Source of the DNA: Flavobacteriales bacterium UBA5692
GTDB lineage: Bacteria; Bacteroidota; Bacteroidia; Flavobacteriales_D; Sanyastnellaceae
Assembly: GCA_002420235.1 (NCBI GenBank)
Contig: DIHQ01000066.1
Coordinates: forward strand, 4,231-16,492
Length of the DNA stretch: 12,262 nucleotides
Direction: 5' to 3'
In this document: positions 6,925 through 12,262 of the stretch, one piece after another
Position numbering within the stretch: the first letter of the stretch is position 1
How the letters are laid out: every line of letters begins with the position of its first letter
Notes under the pieces: generated by a model
What the model saw: only the letters and a program-made list of their open reading frames with translations
What the model was told of the DNA's origin: nothing
The model's database searches: none
Program-made: the position numbers and the translations under genes

Positions 6925-7454
6925 GAATCACGGGAGGCAGATGGAAGGGTCGCAGGCCCAAAGTCGCAAGGGGATTCAAAGGCCGGCCAACGACGGACTT
7001 TGGTCGGGAAAGTCTGTTCAATTTGCTCGATGCGCGTGTGAGCCTAGGCGGACTTCATGTCTTGGAATTATTTGGAGGAACTGGCATGGTAGCCTTGGAA
7101 TTCTTGAGCCGTGAGTGCGGATCTGTGACTTCTGTAGAACTTGACCCAAAAGCCGTTCGCAGTATGACCGCATTGGCCCGGGATTGGGAAATAGAAGATT
7201 GGTCAGTGGTACGCGGTAATGTTCTTCAATTCATCAAACGTTCATTGACTCAATACGATTTGATTTTTGCGGATCCACCATATGATTTGCCGGAATTGGC
7301 CGAGTTACCTGGTCGGATTTTGGATGGAGCTTTGTTGGTGCCGGGTGGCTGGTTTATATTGGAGCACGGAGAACGAACAAACGTTTCGGACTGCGAACAT
7401 TACGTAGAAACGCGAAAATACGGCCACGTTTATTTTAGTTTGTTCACGACTTGA
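6921..7454 (+). CDS. rsmD: 16S rRNA (guanine-N2)-methyltransferase, RsmD family
   Basis: This 177-residue Rossmann-fold methyltransferase begins MRITGGRWKGRR. It carries RPTTD (22-26) and ESLFNLL, the SAM-binding motif LELFGGTG (48-55; usually LFAGTG), the acidic residue of motif II in SVELDPKA (71-78) and the catalytic DPPY (118-121) typical of N-methyltransferases. RsmD methylates G966 (E. coli numbering) of 16S rRNA on the assembled small-subunit particle. The length is right for the Bacteroidota version. It starts inside the DUF3822 stop codon (ATGA) and is followed 14 bp later by coaD. The rsmD-coaD pairing is also seen in many other bacteria. Confidence 0.94.
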   Translation: MRITGGRWKGRRPKVARGFKGRPTTDFGRESLFNLLDARVSLGGLHVLELFGGTGMVALEFLSRECGSVTSVELDPKAVRSMTALARDWEIEDWSVVRGNVLQFIKRSLTQYDLIFADPPYDLPELAELPGRILDGALLVPGGWFILEHGERTNVSDCEHYVETRKYGHVYFSLFTT

Positions 7455-7468
7455 AAACAACAGCACCG

Positions 7469-7933
7469 ATGAAACGAGCAGTATTTCCCGGATCTTTTGA
7501 TCCCATCACACACGGCCATCTGAACATCCTTGAACGTTCAGCAACCCTTTTTGACGAAATTATCGTTGCTGTGGGGGTAAACTCGTCGAAGCGCTCCATG
7601 TTCCCTCTGAAGCAACGGATGGCTTGGCTAGAATCCGTTTGTGCCAGGTTTCCCCATGTGCAAATTGCGTCATTCGAAGGATTAACGGCTGACTTTTGCC
7701 GAGAGAGTGATGCACATTGGCTCCTTCGCGGAGTCCGCAATGGAGGCGATTTTGAATACGAGCGCACTATCGCGCAGATGACCAAGGAACTTCATCCTTC
7801 CTTGGAAACGGTCATTCTCTTTACGGATCCCGAGTTCGCCCACATTCATTCCAACGTGGTTCGCGAAATATTGAAAAACGGAGGAGATGCCTCTGCGTTT
7901 GTTCCCGATGACGTTACTTTCCTGGATGCATAA
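7469..7933 (+). CDS. coaD: Phosphopantetheine adenylyltransferase
   Basis: This 154-residue nucleotidyltransferase begins MKRAVFPGSFDPITHGHLNI. It carries the T/HxGH nucleotide-binding motif (THGH, 14-17), RGVRNGGDFEYE (87-98) binding ATP and pantetheine phosphate, and SNVVRE (128-133) in place of the common SSxxVRE motif. It makes dephospho-CoA from 4'-phosphopantetheine and ATP, the penultimate step of CoA synthesis. An in-frame TTG at 7451 overlaps the rsmD stop and would add six residues. The ATG at 7469 is chosen because family members start directly with M-x-x-A-(V/I)-(F/Y)-P-G-S-F-D-P. The stop overlaps the next gene's ATG by 8 bp. Confidence 0.95.
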   Translation: MKRAVFPGSFDPITHGHLNILERSATLFDEIIVAVGVNSSKRSMFPLKQRMAWLESVCARFPHVQIASFEGLTADFCRESDAHWLLRGVRNGGDFEYERTIAQMTKELHPSLETVILFTDPEFAHIHSNVVREILKNGGDASAFVPDDVTFLDA

Positions 7934-9347
7934 ATGCAAGAGTAGGAAATTATGCTTTGCCATAGGTGCTTCAGTGTTGATGAGCACTGCAGGGCTTGCG
8001 CAATTTACCATTGAAGGGACCATCGACCTAGACGGATCGACCCCGAGCCTGATACATGTCAAACGTATCGACTACCCCGCATTGCAATTGGGTTCTTGGC
8101 AGGAGGAAATCTTGGTCGACCAAAAAGGCCGTTTCATTTGGGATACAGAGGCAGGCGATGGCTTATTCGAACTTGTTGCCCCTCCTTGGTCTTGGATGGT
8201 CTGGGTGCGGCCAGAGGAGCCAGCGGTATTGCGTCTTGGTTCAGGTGCTTTTTCTGCACGTAGTTTGCTGGGGAGCCTAGGAAAGTCTGTTTGGATCGGT
8301 GATCATCCGAGCCAGTGGATGGATTCATTGATTCGTTACCAGCGCCGAGCAAATCGACTGAGAGCTGAGTTCCTCTTGTCAAGAGGAAGCGGTGTGAATG
8401 TGCAGGCAGGGGATTCGCTTGCGCAACTAAATGCCGTATTGGATTCCACATTCGAATCGATGTGGAGCCAGGCCGCCGGCAAGTGTGCTTCTGAATGGGA
8501 GCGCGATTTGCTTTGGCAAATCAAATTGAACGAAGCCCTTAATTCAGGTCAATCAGATGTGTTGTTGGATTCCTTGTGGAGGTCGAGCAGCATGGGTAAT
8601 CCGAATCGAACATGGGCAAGTCGTTTGGCTTCGCCCGGTGCTTATTCCGGATGGCGATTGATTTACGGAGGTTGGTGGCTGGAGAGCCAAGTGGATTGGA
8701 ATAGGTTGAAAGAGGCAGTTTTTTCTGCCGATATTGATTCGTTAGCCTTAGCCATGGGTGGCCGGTGGAAAGATGTCGACCGCGCCGAGATGGCTGCAGC
8801 TTGGTTGGACAAGGCTATTGACCAGCCAGACGACCTCGTTCGCTTGGTGTGGAAAACGTTTTCCTTTCCAGATTCATTGGTCGCTGCTTATAAAGCAATG
8901 CGAGATTTTCGAAAAATCGGCCGAAGTGGCCACGATATTGGCGACTTGCCTTGGACCCTACCCAACGGTGATTTGAGCAGTTTAAGGGAGCAATGCCAGC
9001 AGCCTTGGACCATAATATTGGCCTTGAAAAATGGTTCTGGCCTCGCAAGGCGTGAGCGGGGGGTGTTCTATCAAGTATCGGAGAATTTGGACCGACGAGA
9101 TGTTTGTTGGGTGGTGTTGTCTTTGGATGAAAATCAAGAAAACTGGCGGGAGACTGTGTCCAGCCGCCTAACCTCTGATGAAACTATGGTTTGGGTTGGA
9201 AACAATCCGCGCGTCATGGAATCCCTTGGCCTCGTGGTTGTTCCTCAAGTAATTGTGCTCGACGAAAACGGTAAGATTGCCGGCAGTAAGGTGCCGCTTC
9301 CGAGTGAAGGTTTGGAACGCAGACTGCGGGCCCTTTTGCCACGGTAA
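7926..9347 (+). CDS. Secreted protein with degenerate thioredoxin-like (TlpA-like) C-terminus
   Basis: The protein has 473 residues from the ATG at 7926, which overlaps the coaD stop in ATGCATAA. An ATG at 7887 would place 13 odd residues ahead of the signal peptide. Residues 1-25 form a signal peptide (basic KCKSRK, hydrophobic core, GLA before Gln26), so export is predicted. The region after it (FTIEGTIDLDG...) resembles the beta-rich N-terminal domain often found before TlpA-type thioredoxins in Bacteroidota. A long Trp-rich helical middle follows. Residues ~360-473 look like a thioredoxin fold: a strand PWTIILAL, a strand WVVLSLDEN, and VVVPQVIVLDENGKI with the probable cis-proline at 440. 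The redox CxxC that should follow the first strand is absent (KNGSG instead). The protein is therefore unlikely to be a disulfide oxidoreductase. It is the last gene of the operon. The family call is an inference; the function is unknown. Confidence 0.7.
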   Translation: MHKCKSRKLCFAIGASVLMSTAGLAQFTIEGTIDLDGSTPSLIHVKRIDYPALQLGSWQEEILVDQKGRFIWDTEAGDGLFELVAPPWSWMVWVRPEEPAVLRLGSGAFSARSLLGSLGKSVWIGDHPSQWMDSLIRYQRRANRLRAEFLLSRGSGVNVQAGDSLAQLNAVLDSTFESMWSQAAGKCASEWERDLLWQIKLNEALNSGQSDVLLDSLWRSSSMGNPNRTWASRLASPGAYSGWRLIYGGWWLESQVDWNRLKEAVFSADIDSLALAMGGRWKDVDRAEMAAAWLDKAIDQPDDLVRLVWKTFSFPDSLVAAYKAMRDFRKIGRSGHDIGDLPWTLPNGDLSSLREQCQQPWTIILALKNGSGLARRERGVFYQVSENLDRRDVCWVVLSLDENQENWRETVSSRLTSDETMVWVGNNPRVMESLGLVVVPQVIVLDENGKIAGSKVPLPSEGLERRLRALLPR

Positions 9348-9357
9348 TGACTTCTAT

Positions 9358-9978
9358 CTAGAGATCGGATTTGGCTGTTACAGCGCGGTTCATCAAGGCA
9401 AGGATGCTCGGGTATGTGCCCTCCTGTATGGAGTTGGGCACTGGAGATGGCAGCCAGTGAACACCTGTGATTCCTTCGATGGTTTGTGGAGCACCTAGGG
9501 TATCGCCTCCGTCATGCACAGCCAAGAACCAAAAGGTCGTTTTTAGTACAGGAACACCGTTTTCATCGTACGTGTGGTATGTCTTACCTAAGTCTTTAAT
9601 CAGCGTTAATTGACCAATGCCCGTCTCTTCTTTCACCTCACGAATGGCAGCAGCTTCAATCTTTTCTTCGGGCTCCACCTTACCTTTGGGAAGGTCCCAT
9701 TTTCCGTTGCGCTCAATCCATAGGAAAGAACCTTCACGATTGTAAACCACACAGCCTGCGGCGAGGATTTCTCGGTAGCCAAAGCAAAAATTCATCCATA
9801 GCGCTTCAGGGTCAGAGGAAAGAAGTACGATTCCATTTAGTTCTGGATGTTCCCGGATGAAGTTGGGCAGGGCGTCCAAAGTGGATTTGTCCGGTTCACG
9901 AATGACAAGAGAGTGCGCATCAGTGGGGGCGTTTTCTTGAAAAAACACCGGCCGGTTCATGATGTAAACTTCATACAT
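9358..9978 (-). CDS. NUDIX hydrolase
   Basis: The protein has 206 residues from the ATG at 9978. Residues 1-70 form an N-terminal region typical of the Bacteroidota version (MYEVYIMNRPVFF...). It is followed by the NUDIX fold with GYREILAAGCVVYN (67-80), KWDLPKGKVEP (93-103) and a perfect NUDIX box G-x5-E-x7-REVKEETGI (99-121), whose glutamates bind the catalytic metal. The substrate is some nucleoside diphosphate linked to another group and cannot be told from the box. An in-frame ATG at 10047 would extend the gene 62 bp into pyrE. I reject it because homologues begin with MYxVxxNxxP and the shorter form removes the overlap. It diverges from pyrE, as in many Bacteroidota, with 7 bp between the two start codons. 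Its end lies 10 bp from the end of the preceding convergent gene. Confidence 0.9.
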   Translation of the reverse strand: MYEVYIMNRPVFFQENAPTDAHSLVIREPDKSTLDALPNFIREHPELNGIVLLSSDPEALWMNFCFGYREILAAGCVVYNREGSFLWIERNGKWDLPKGKVEPEEKIEAAAIREVKEETGIGQLTLIKDLGKTYHTYDENGVPVLKTTFWFLAVHDGGDTLGAPQTIEGITGVHWLPSPVPNSIQEGTYPSILALMNRAVTAKSDL

Positions 9979-9981
9979 TCG
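9974..9981 (+). promoter_or_regulatory. Candidate -7 promoter box of pyrE overlapping the NUDIX start codon
   Basis: TACATTCG differs from TAnnTTTG at one base and ends 4 nt before the pyrE ATG at 9986. Its bases 9976-9978 are the complement of the NUDIX start codon. No good TTG exists at the expected distance upstream, so support is from the -7 box alone. Confidence 0.33.
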
Positions 9982-9985
9982 TGTC

Positions 9986-10654
9986 ATGGTATTGTCCGAT
10001 GAAAATAGGCGAAAAGTTGCAGAATTCCTCCTGCGAATCAAGGCCATTCAGCTGAGTCCAAACGAACCGTTTACATGGGCAAGTGGACGGAAGTCTCCTA
10101 TTTATTGTGACAATAGAAAGGTGCTAAGCCATGCGGCCGTTCGTACTTTTGTCCGCCAGTTGACGGTTGAAGCCATTGAAAAGGATTACGGAAAGGTCGA
10201 CGCCATTGCCGGTGTAGCTACTGGTGGTATTGCTTTGGGAGCCCTGGTCGCCCAAGAATTAGGCCTCCCTTTTATTTATGTGAGGTCCAAACCCAAAGCT
10301 CATGGCCTTGGAAACGCTATTGAAGGTGACCTCTCGGTTTTGTCAAACGCCATCGTCATTGAAGACCTGATATCAACCGGACAAAGTAGCCTTAAAGCGG
10401 TTAATGCTTTGAGAGAAGAAGGGGTCGAGGTGAAAGGCCTAATTGCCATATTCACGTACGGGCTTCCTTCGGCTCAATCGGCTTTTCTAGAATCGAAATG
10501 CAAATGGCTTACCCTGACGGATTACTCGACGATGCTTGATCAGGCCTTGTTCGAAGGGTACCTCAATGATGAGCAGCGTTTATTGCTCGATGCGTGGAAT
10601 AATGACCCGGTTGCCTGGAGTGATGCATTTGAATCGAAAGAAAGGTCCCAATGA
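9986..10654 (+). CDS. pyrE: Orotate phosphoribosyltransferase
   Basis: This 222-residue type I phosphoribosyltransferase joins orotate to PRPP to make OMP, step five of de novo pyrimidine synthesis. Recognisable parts are PFTWASGRKSPIYCDNR (28-44), GVATGGIALGALVA (76-89), the flexible catalytic loop region YVRSKPKAHGLGNAIEG (98-114) and the PRPP-binding loop IVIEDLISTGQSS (123-135). The usual loop has GGSS or GKSS; Gln133 is a mild variant. The ATG at 9986 gives the normal N-terminus. The stop overlaps the next start as ATGA, so the SRPBCC gene is probably translationally coupled. Confidence 0.96.
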   Translation: MVLSDENRRKVAEFLLRIKAIQLSPNEPFTWASGRKSPIYCDNRKVLSHAAVRTFVRQLTVEAIEKDYGKVDAIAGVATGGIALGALVAQELGLPFIYVRSKPKAHGLGNAIEGDLSVLSNAIVIEDLISTGQSSLKAVNALREEGVEVKGLIAIFTYGLPSAQSAFLESKCKWLTLTDYSTMLDQALFEGYLNDEQRLLLDAWNNDPVAWSDAFESKERSQ

Positions 10655-11058
10655 TCATTGAAAGTCCCATCATTTCTTGCGGTCGGTCGGCTGCTTTTTT
10701 GCACGAATACCTGAGCAATCCGACCAACCTTGAACCCTTGCTTCCTGTAGAACACGTTAACGCTTTCCAGGCTGAAGGAGACTCTTGTTCTTTTAAAGTT
10801 GCCGGAGGTTTTGATGTGGTGTTAAAGTGCATTGACGGAGAAGAACCCGTCATTGTTCGCTATGAATCTCAAAAAGGCACGCCCATTCGATTTACGCTCC
10901 ATGTAGTCATAGAACCTCAAGGCGACGAGGTAAGCACGCTTCAAATCCAGTGTGATGCTGATCTCAATCCTTTTATGAAGGTGATGGCAGAGAAGCCGCT
11001 GCAAAATATTTTTCGGGGTATGGCCGCTGCTGCTGAGAAAGCGTTTCCGATAGCTTGA
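10651..11058 (+). CDS. SRPBCC (START-like) family protein
   Basis: The protein has 135 residues. It begins IESPIISCGRSAAFLHEYLSNPTNLEPLLP, the usual opening of small Bacteroidota SRPBCC proteins, in which a strand is followed by the helical pair 'sa..lf.fLsd..nle.lmP'. Alternating beta strands follow (CSFKVAGGFDVVLKC, PIRFTLHVVIEP, STLQIQCDADLNPFMKVMAEKPL), and then the long C-terminal helix. The NPFMKVMxxxPL segment is characteristic. The helix-grip fold makes a hydrophobic cavity, but the ligand of this branch is not known. It is coupled to pyrE by an ATGA overlap and ends 16 bp from the convergent biotin ligase gene. The same pyrE, SRPBCC, ligase order recurs in Flavobacteriales. Confidence 0.82.
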   Translation: MIIESPIISCGRSAAFLHEYLSNPTNLEPLLPVEHVNAFQAEGDSCSFKVAGGFDVVLKCIDGEEPVIVRYESQKGTPIRFTLHVVIEPQGDEVSTLQIQCDADLNPFMKVMAEKPLQNIFRGMAAAAEKAFPIA

Positions 11059-11074
11059 CCGTGCAGCGTTCTTC

Positions 11075-11848
11075 TTATGTTCCCCCAAGCCAATCCCATG
11101 CTAACAGGTCAGAACGTTCTATCGTCAGTTGCTGCTTGGCGTCCCCCTGAGCCGCCCATTCCATTTCGAGCGCTCCATTGATATTGACTGTCTTTACTAT
11201 TCCCATGCCCGCTTTACCGCAGAAGCTATATCGTTCTATTTGCTCGCGTCCGATTAAGTGTTCGAAATAGCCGTCGATTGAACTATGGTTTTGAATCCCT
11301 TCCATGACGCACTGTGATAGGTTAGCTTCGACGCTAGCAAGAGGCAGTTCAGAATTGGTGAAATCGCGCAAGGCGCAGCGGCGCTTTGCATAGGAATGCG
11401 TAGAGTTCACATTCACTCCAACGCCAATCAATACGCCATCCCAGGTAGGGCCTCGCCACGTGTTTTCGATGAGAATTCCGGCACATTTTAACCAGCGGCC
11501 TTTGGCGCTTCGAATCATTATGTCATTGGGCCATTTGATTTCAACGGAATGGTCCGCTTTTGAGTCTACTAATGCTTTGGCAATCCCTTCTCGGATACGT
11601 GCAGTGATGTTCTTGTTGAAAGCTACAGGGTCCTTTGGTCGGGAGTCAGTGGGCCATTTAACTGCTGTTGTCCATGCAATATCTCGCCCAGGGGCTTGTT
11701 CCCAAGTACGGCCCCGCTGCCCTCGACCCCTGGTTTGATTAGGCGTCCATATGGTAAGTATTTCTCCGGGCAACGCTGATTTGAGCCATTGGCTTCCAAC
11801 GTTATTAGTGCTTTCGGTCTTTTCAAGTTGGATACGTGTCCGCTGCAT
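11075..11848 (-). CDS. birA: Biotin--[acetyl-CoA-carboxylase] ligase
   Basis: The protein has 257 residues from the ATG at 11848. Motifs of the catalytic domain are ESTN (12-15), the biotinyl-AMP loop QTRGRGQRGRTW (38-49), KWPNDI (105-110), KCAGILIEN (121-129, with the lysine that contacts biotin) and GVGVNVN. A small C-terminal domain follows. There is no N-terminal winged helix, so it is a mono-functional ligase and not a repressor of biotin genes. It forms biotinyl-AMP and passes biotin to a lysine of carboxylase carrier domains. In-frame upstream starts (GTG 11902, ATG 11899) would add 17-18 residues containing a CxxC. The ATG at 11848 is preferred because homologues begin about 10 residues before STN and a -7-like box lies 19 nt upstream of it. 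The gene diverges from rsfS. Confidence 0.92.
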   Translation of the reverse strand: MQRTRIQLEKTESTNNVGSQWLKSALPGEILTIWTPNQTRGRGQRGRTWEQAPGRDIAWTTAVKWPTDSRPKDPVAFNKNITARIREGIAKALVDSKADHSVEIKWPNDIMIRSAKGRWLKCAGILIENTWRGPTWDGVLIGVGVNVNSTHSYAKRRCALRDFTNSELPLASVEANLSQCVMEGIQNHSSIDGYFEHLIGREQIERYSFCGKAGMGIVKTVNINGALEMEWAAQGDAKQQLTIERSDLLAWDWLGGT

Positions 11849-11867
11849 GGCGTGAGATTGTCCTGCA

Positions 11868-11875
11868 CAAAGTTG
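11868..11875 (-). promoter_or_regulatory. Candidate -7 promoter box of birA
   Basis: On the minus strand CAACTTTG differs from TAnnTTTG only in the first base and ends 19 nt before the preferred birA ATG at 11848. If real, the transcript starts near 11861 and excludes the upstream GTG/ATG starts, which supports the shorter protein. Confidence 0.28.
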
Positions 11876-11920
11876 GCATGTTTTCGCTTTCCATCGCATC
11901 ACCTTACGAATGCCGCATTG

Positions 11921-11928
11921 TATCTTTC
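11921..11928 (+). promoter_or_regulatory. Candidate -7 promoter box of rsfS
   Basis: TATCTTTC differs from TAnnTTTG only at the last base and ends 17 nt before the rsfS ATG. No clear TTG lies 19 nt further upstream. The position in the gap between the divergent birA and rsfS genes makes a promoter here expected. Confidence 0.32.
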
Positions 11929-11929
11929 G

Positions 11930-11949
11930 ACTTGAATCAACTTGAATGA
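11930..11949 (+). repeat. Tandem 10-bp direct repeat over the rsfS start codon
   Basis: ACTTGAATCA (11930-11939) is followed directly by ACTTGAATGA (11940-11949), identical at nine of ten positions. The second copy includes the ATG of rsfS (11946-11948). It may be a slippage product or may influence ribosome access to the start. No longer array is present. Confidence 0.6.
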
Positions 11950-12262
11950 GTTACGCTTCGACGGCAAACCACCCTCCCTTGCTTGCTGCCGTGATTCACG
12001 GCTTGCAGGAGGTAAAGGGGAAAGACATCGCCATCTTGGATTTGCGTGAAATTACCCATGCAGTAGCCGGGTGGTTTGTGGTGGTTCATGGTACGAGCAA
12101 AACCCAAGTTGAAGCCTTGGCCACCTCAGTTGAAAAGGAAACCGCTGCGCAATTGAATGAAAAACCTTGGGGTAAGCAGGGCCTTCGTAACGGAGAATGG
12201 GCCATCTTGGATTACAGTAATATTGTAGTACACGTGTTTCATGAAGAGGCCCGTGATCGGTA
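11946..12262 (+). CDS. rsfS: Ribosome silencing factor RsfS (3' end outside window)
   Basis: The first 105 residues are visible and the frame is still open at the window edge. After a short N-terminal tail comes AVIHGLQEVKGKDIAILDLREI (from residue ~15), then HGTSKTQVEALATSVE, EKPWGKQGLRNGEWAILDYSNIVVHVF and HEEARDR, the standard RsfS/YbeB/Iojap signature. RsfS binds ribosomal protein uL14 and blocks joining of the subunits when nutrients are short. The strongly conserved aspartate of the DYFV(I/V)C motif appears as Gly (AGWFVVV), an unusual replacement. Only the last few residues of the protein should be missing. It diverges from birA; in related genomes ftsH usually follows, which cannot be checked here. 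Confidence 0.93.
   Translation, partial: MSYASTANHPPLLAAVIHGLQEVKGKDIAILDLREITHAVAGWFVVVHGTSKTQVEALATSVEKETAAQLNEKPWGKQGLRNGEWAILDYSNIVVHVFHEEARDR

Noticed and set aside
7887..7925. Earlier ATG for the secreted thioredoxin-like protein
   Set aside because: It would put 13 residues, read out of frame from coaD codons, before the signal peptide. ATG 7926 gives a normal signal peptide and an 8-bp overlap.
9979..10047. N-terminal extension of the NUDIX protein into pyrE
   Set aside because: The extra residues (from MALIRRR) are the antisense of well-conserved pyrE codons, and homologues begin at MYxV.

Overview
The window is ordinary chromosomal DNA from a member of the Bacteroidota, most likely Flavobacteriales with near-balanced base composition. 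No rRNA or tRNA gene, CRISPR array, transposase, integrase or phage gene was seen. The phylum call rests on four things: (i) protein families with typical Bacteroidota versions (DUF3822, a three-helix membrane protein ending in a GSLTE...NGNW-type motif, the small SRPBCC protein next to pyrE, and a CBS-like 'cysteine synthase' ending FHDHGSRYVGK); (ii) the gene order NUDIX / pyrE / SRPBCC / biotin ligase / rsfS; (iii) start codons without Shine-Dalgarno sequences; (iv) octamers matching the Bacteroidota -7 promoter element TAnnTTTG in front of several genes.

Layout. 1-789: 3' end of an FtsX-type ABC permease. 868-1857: PLP-dependent cysteine/cystathionine beta-synthase. 1858-3102 (minus): ornithine aminotransferase rocD, whose stop codon abuts the previous stop. 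3242-3661: ndk, divergent from rocD. 3708-5156 (minus): stand-alone RecD/Dda-like superfamily 1 helicase. 5298-9347: a tight five-gene plus-strand run (three-helix membrane protein, DUF3822, rsmD, coaD, secreted thioredoxin-fold-like protein) with overlaps or gaps of 14 bp or less. 9358-9978 (minus): NUDIX hydrolase. 9986-11058: pyrE plus an SRPBCC protein, coupled by an ATGA overlap. 11075-11848 (minus): biotin-protein ligase. 11946-end: rsfS, cut by the window edge.

Together these genes cover amino-acid metabolism (Cys, Orn/Pro), nucleotide supply (ndk, pyrE), cofactors (coaD for CoA, birA for biotin transfer to carboxylases), ribosome modification and silencing (rsmD, rsfS), DNA maintenance (helicase) and envelope functions (FtsX permease, secreted protein). 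Coding density is very high. The longest gene-free stretches are about 140 bp (3103-3241 and 5157-5297), so no stretch over 300 bp lacks a gene.

I did not find a new defence or mobile system. The most interesting signal is regulatory: four start codons (868, 3102, 5156, 9986) are each preceded, at a gap of only 4-6 nt, by TAnnTT(T/C)G. This would place transcription starts at or next to the ATG (leaderless mRNA). The other points worth a look are the divergent NUDIX/pyrE starts only 7 bp apart, two look-alike hairpins at gene ends, and uncharacterised proteins locked into an operon with rsmD and coaD.
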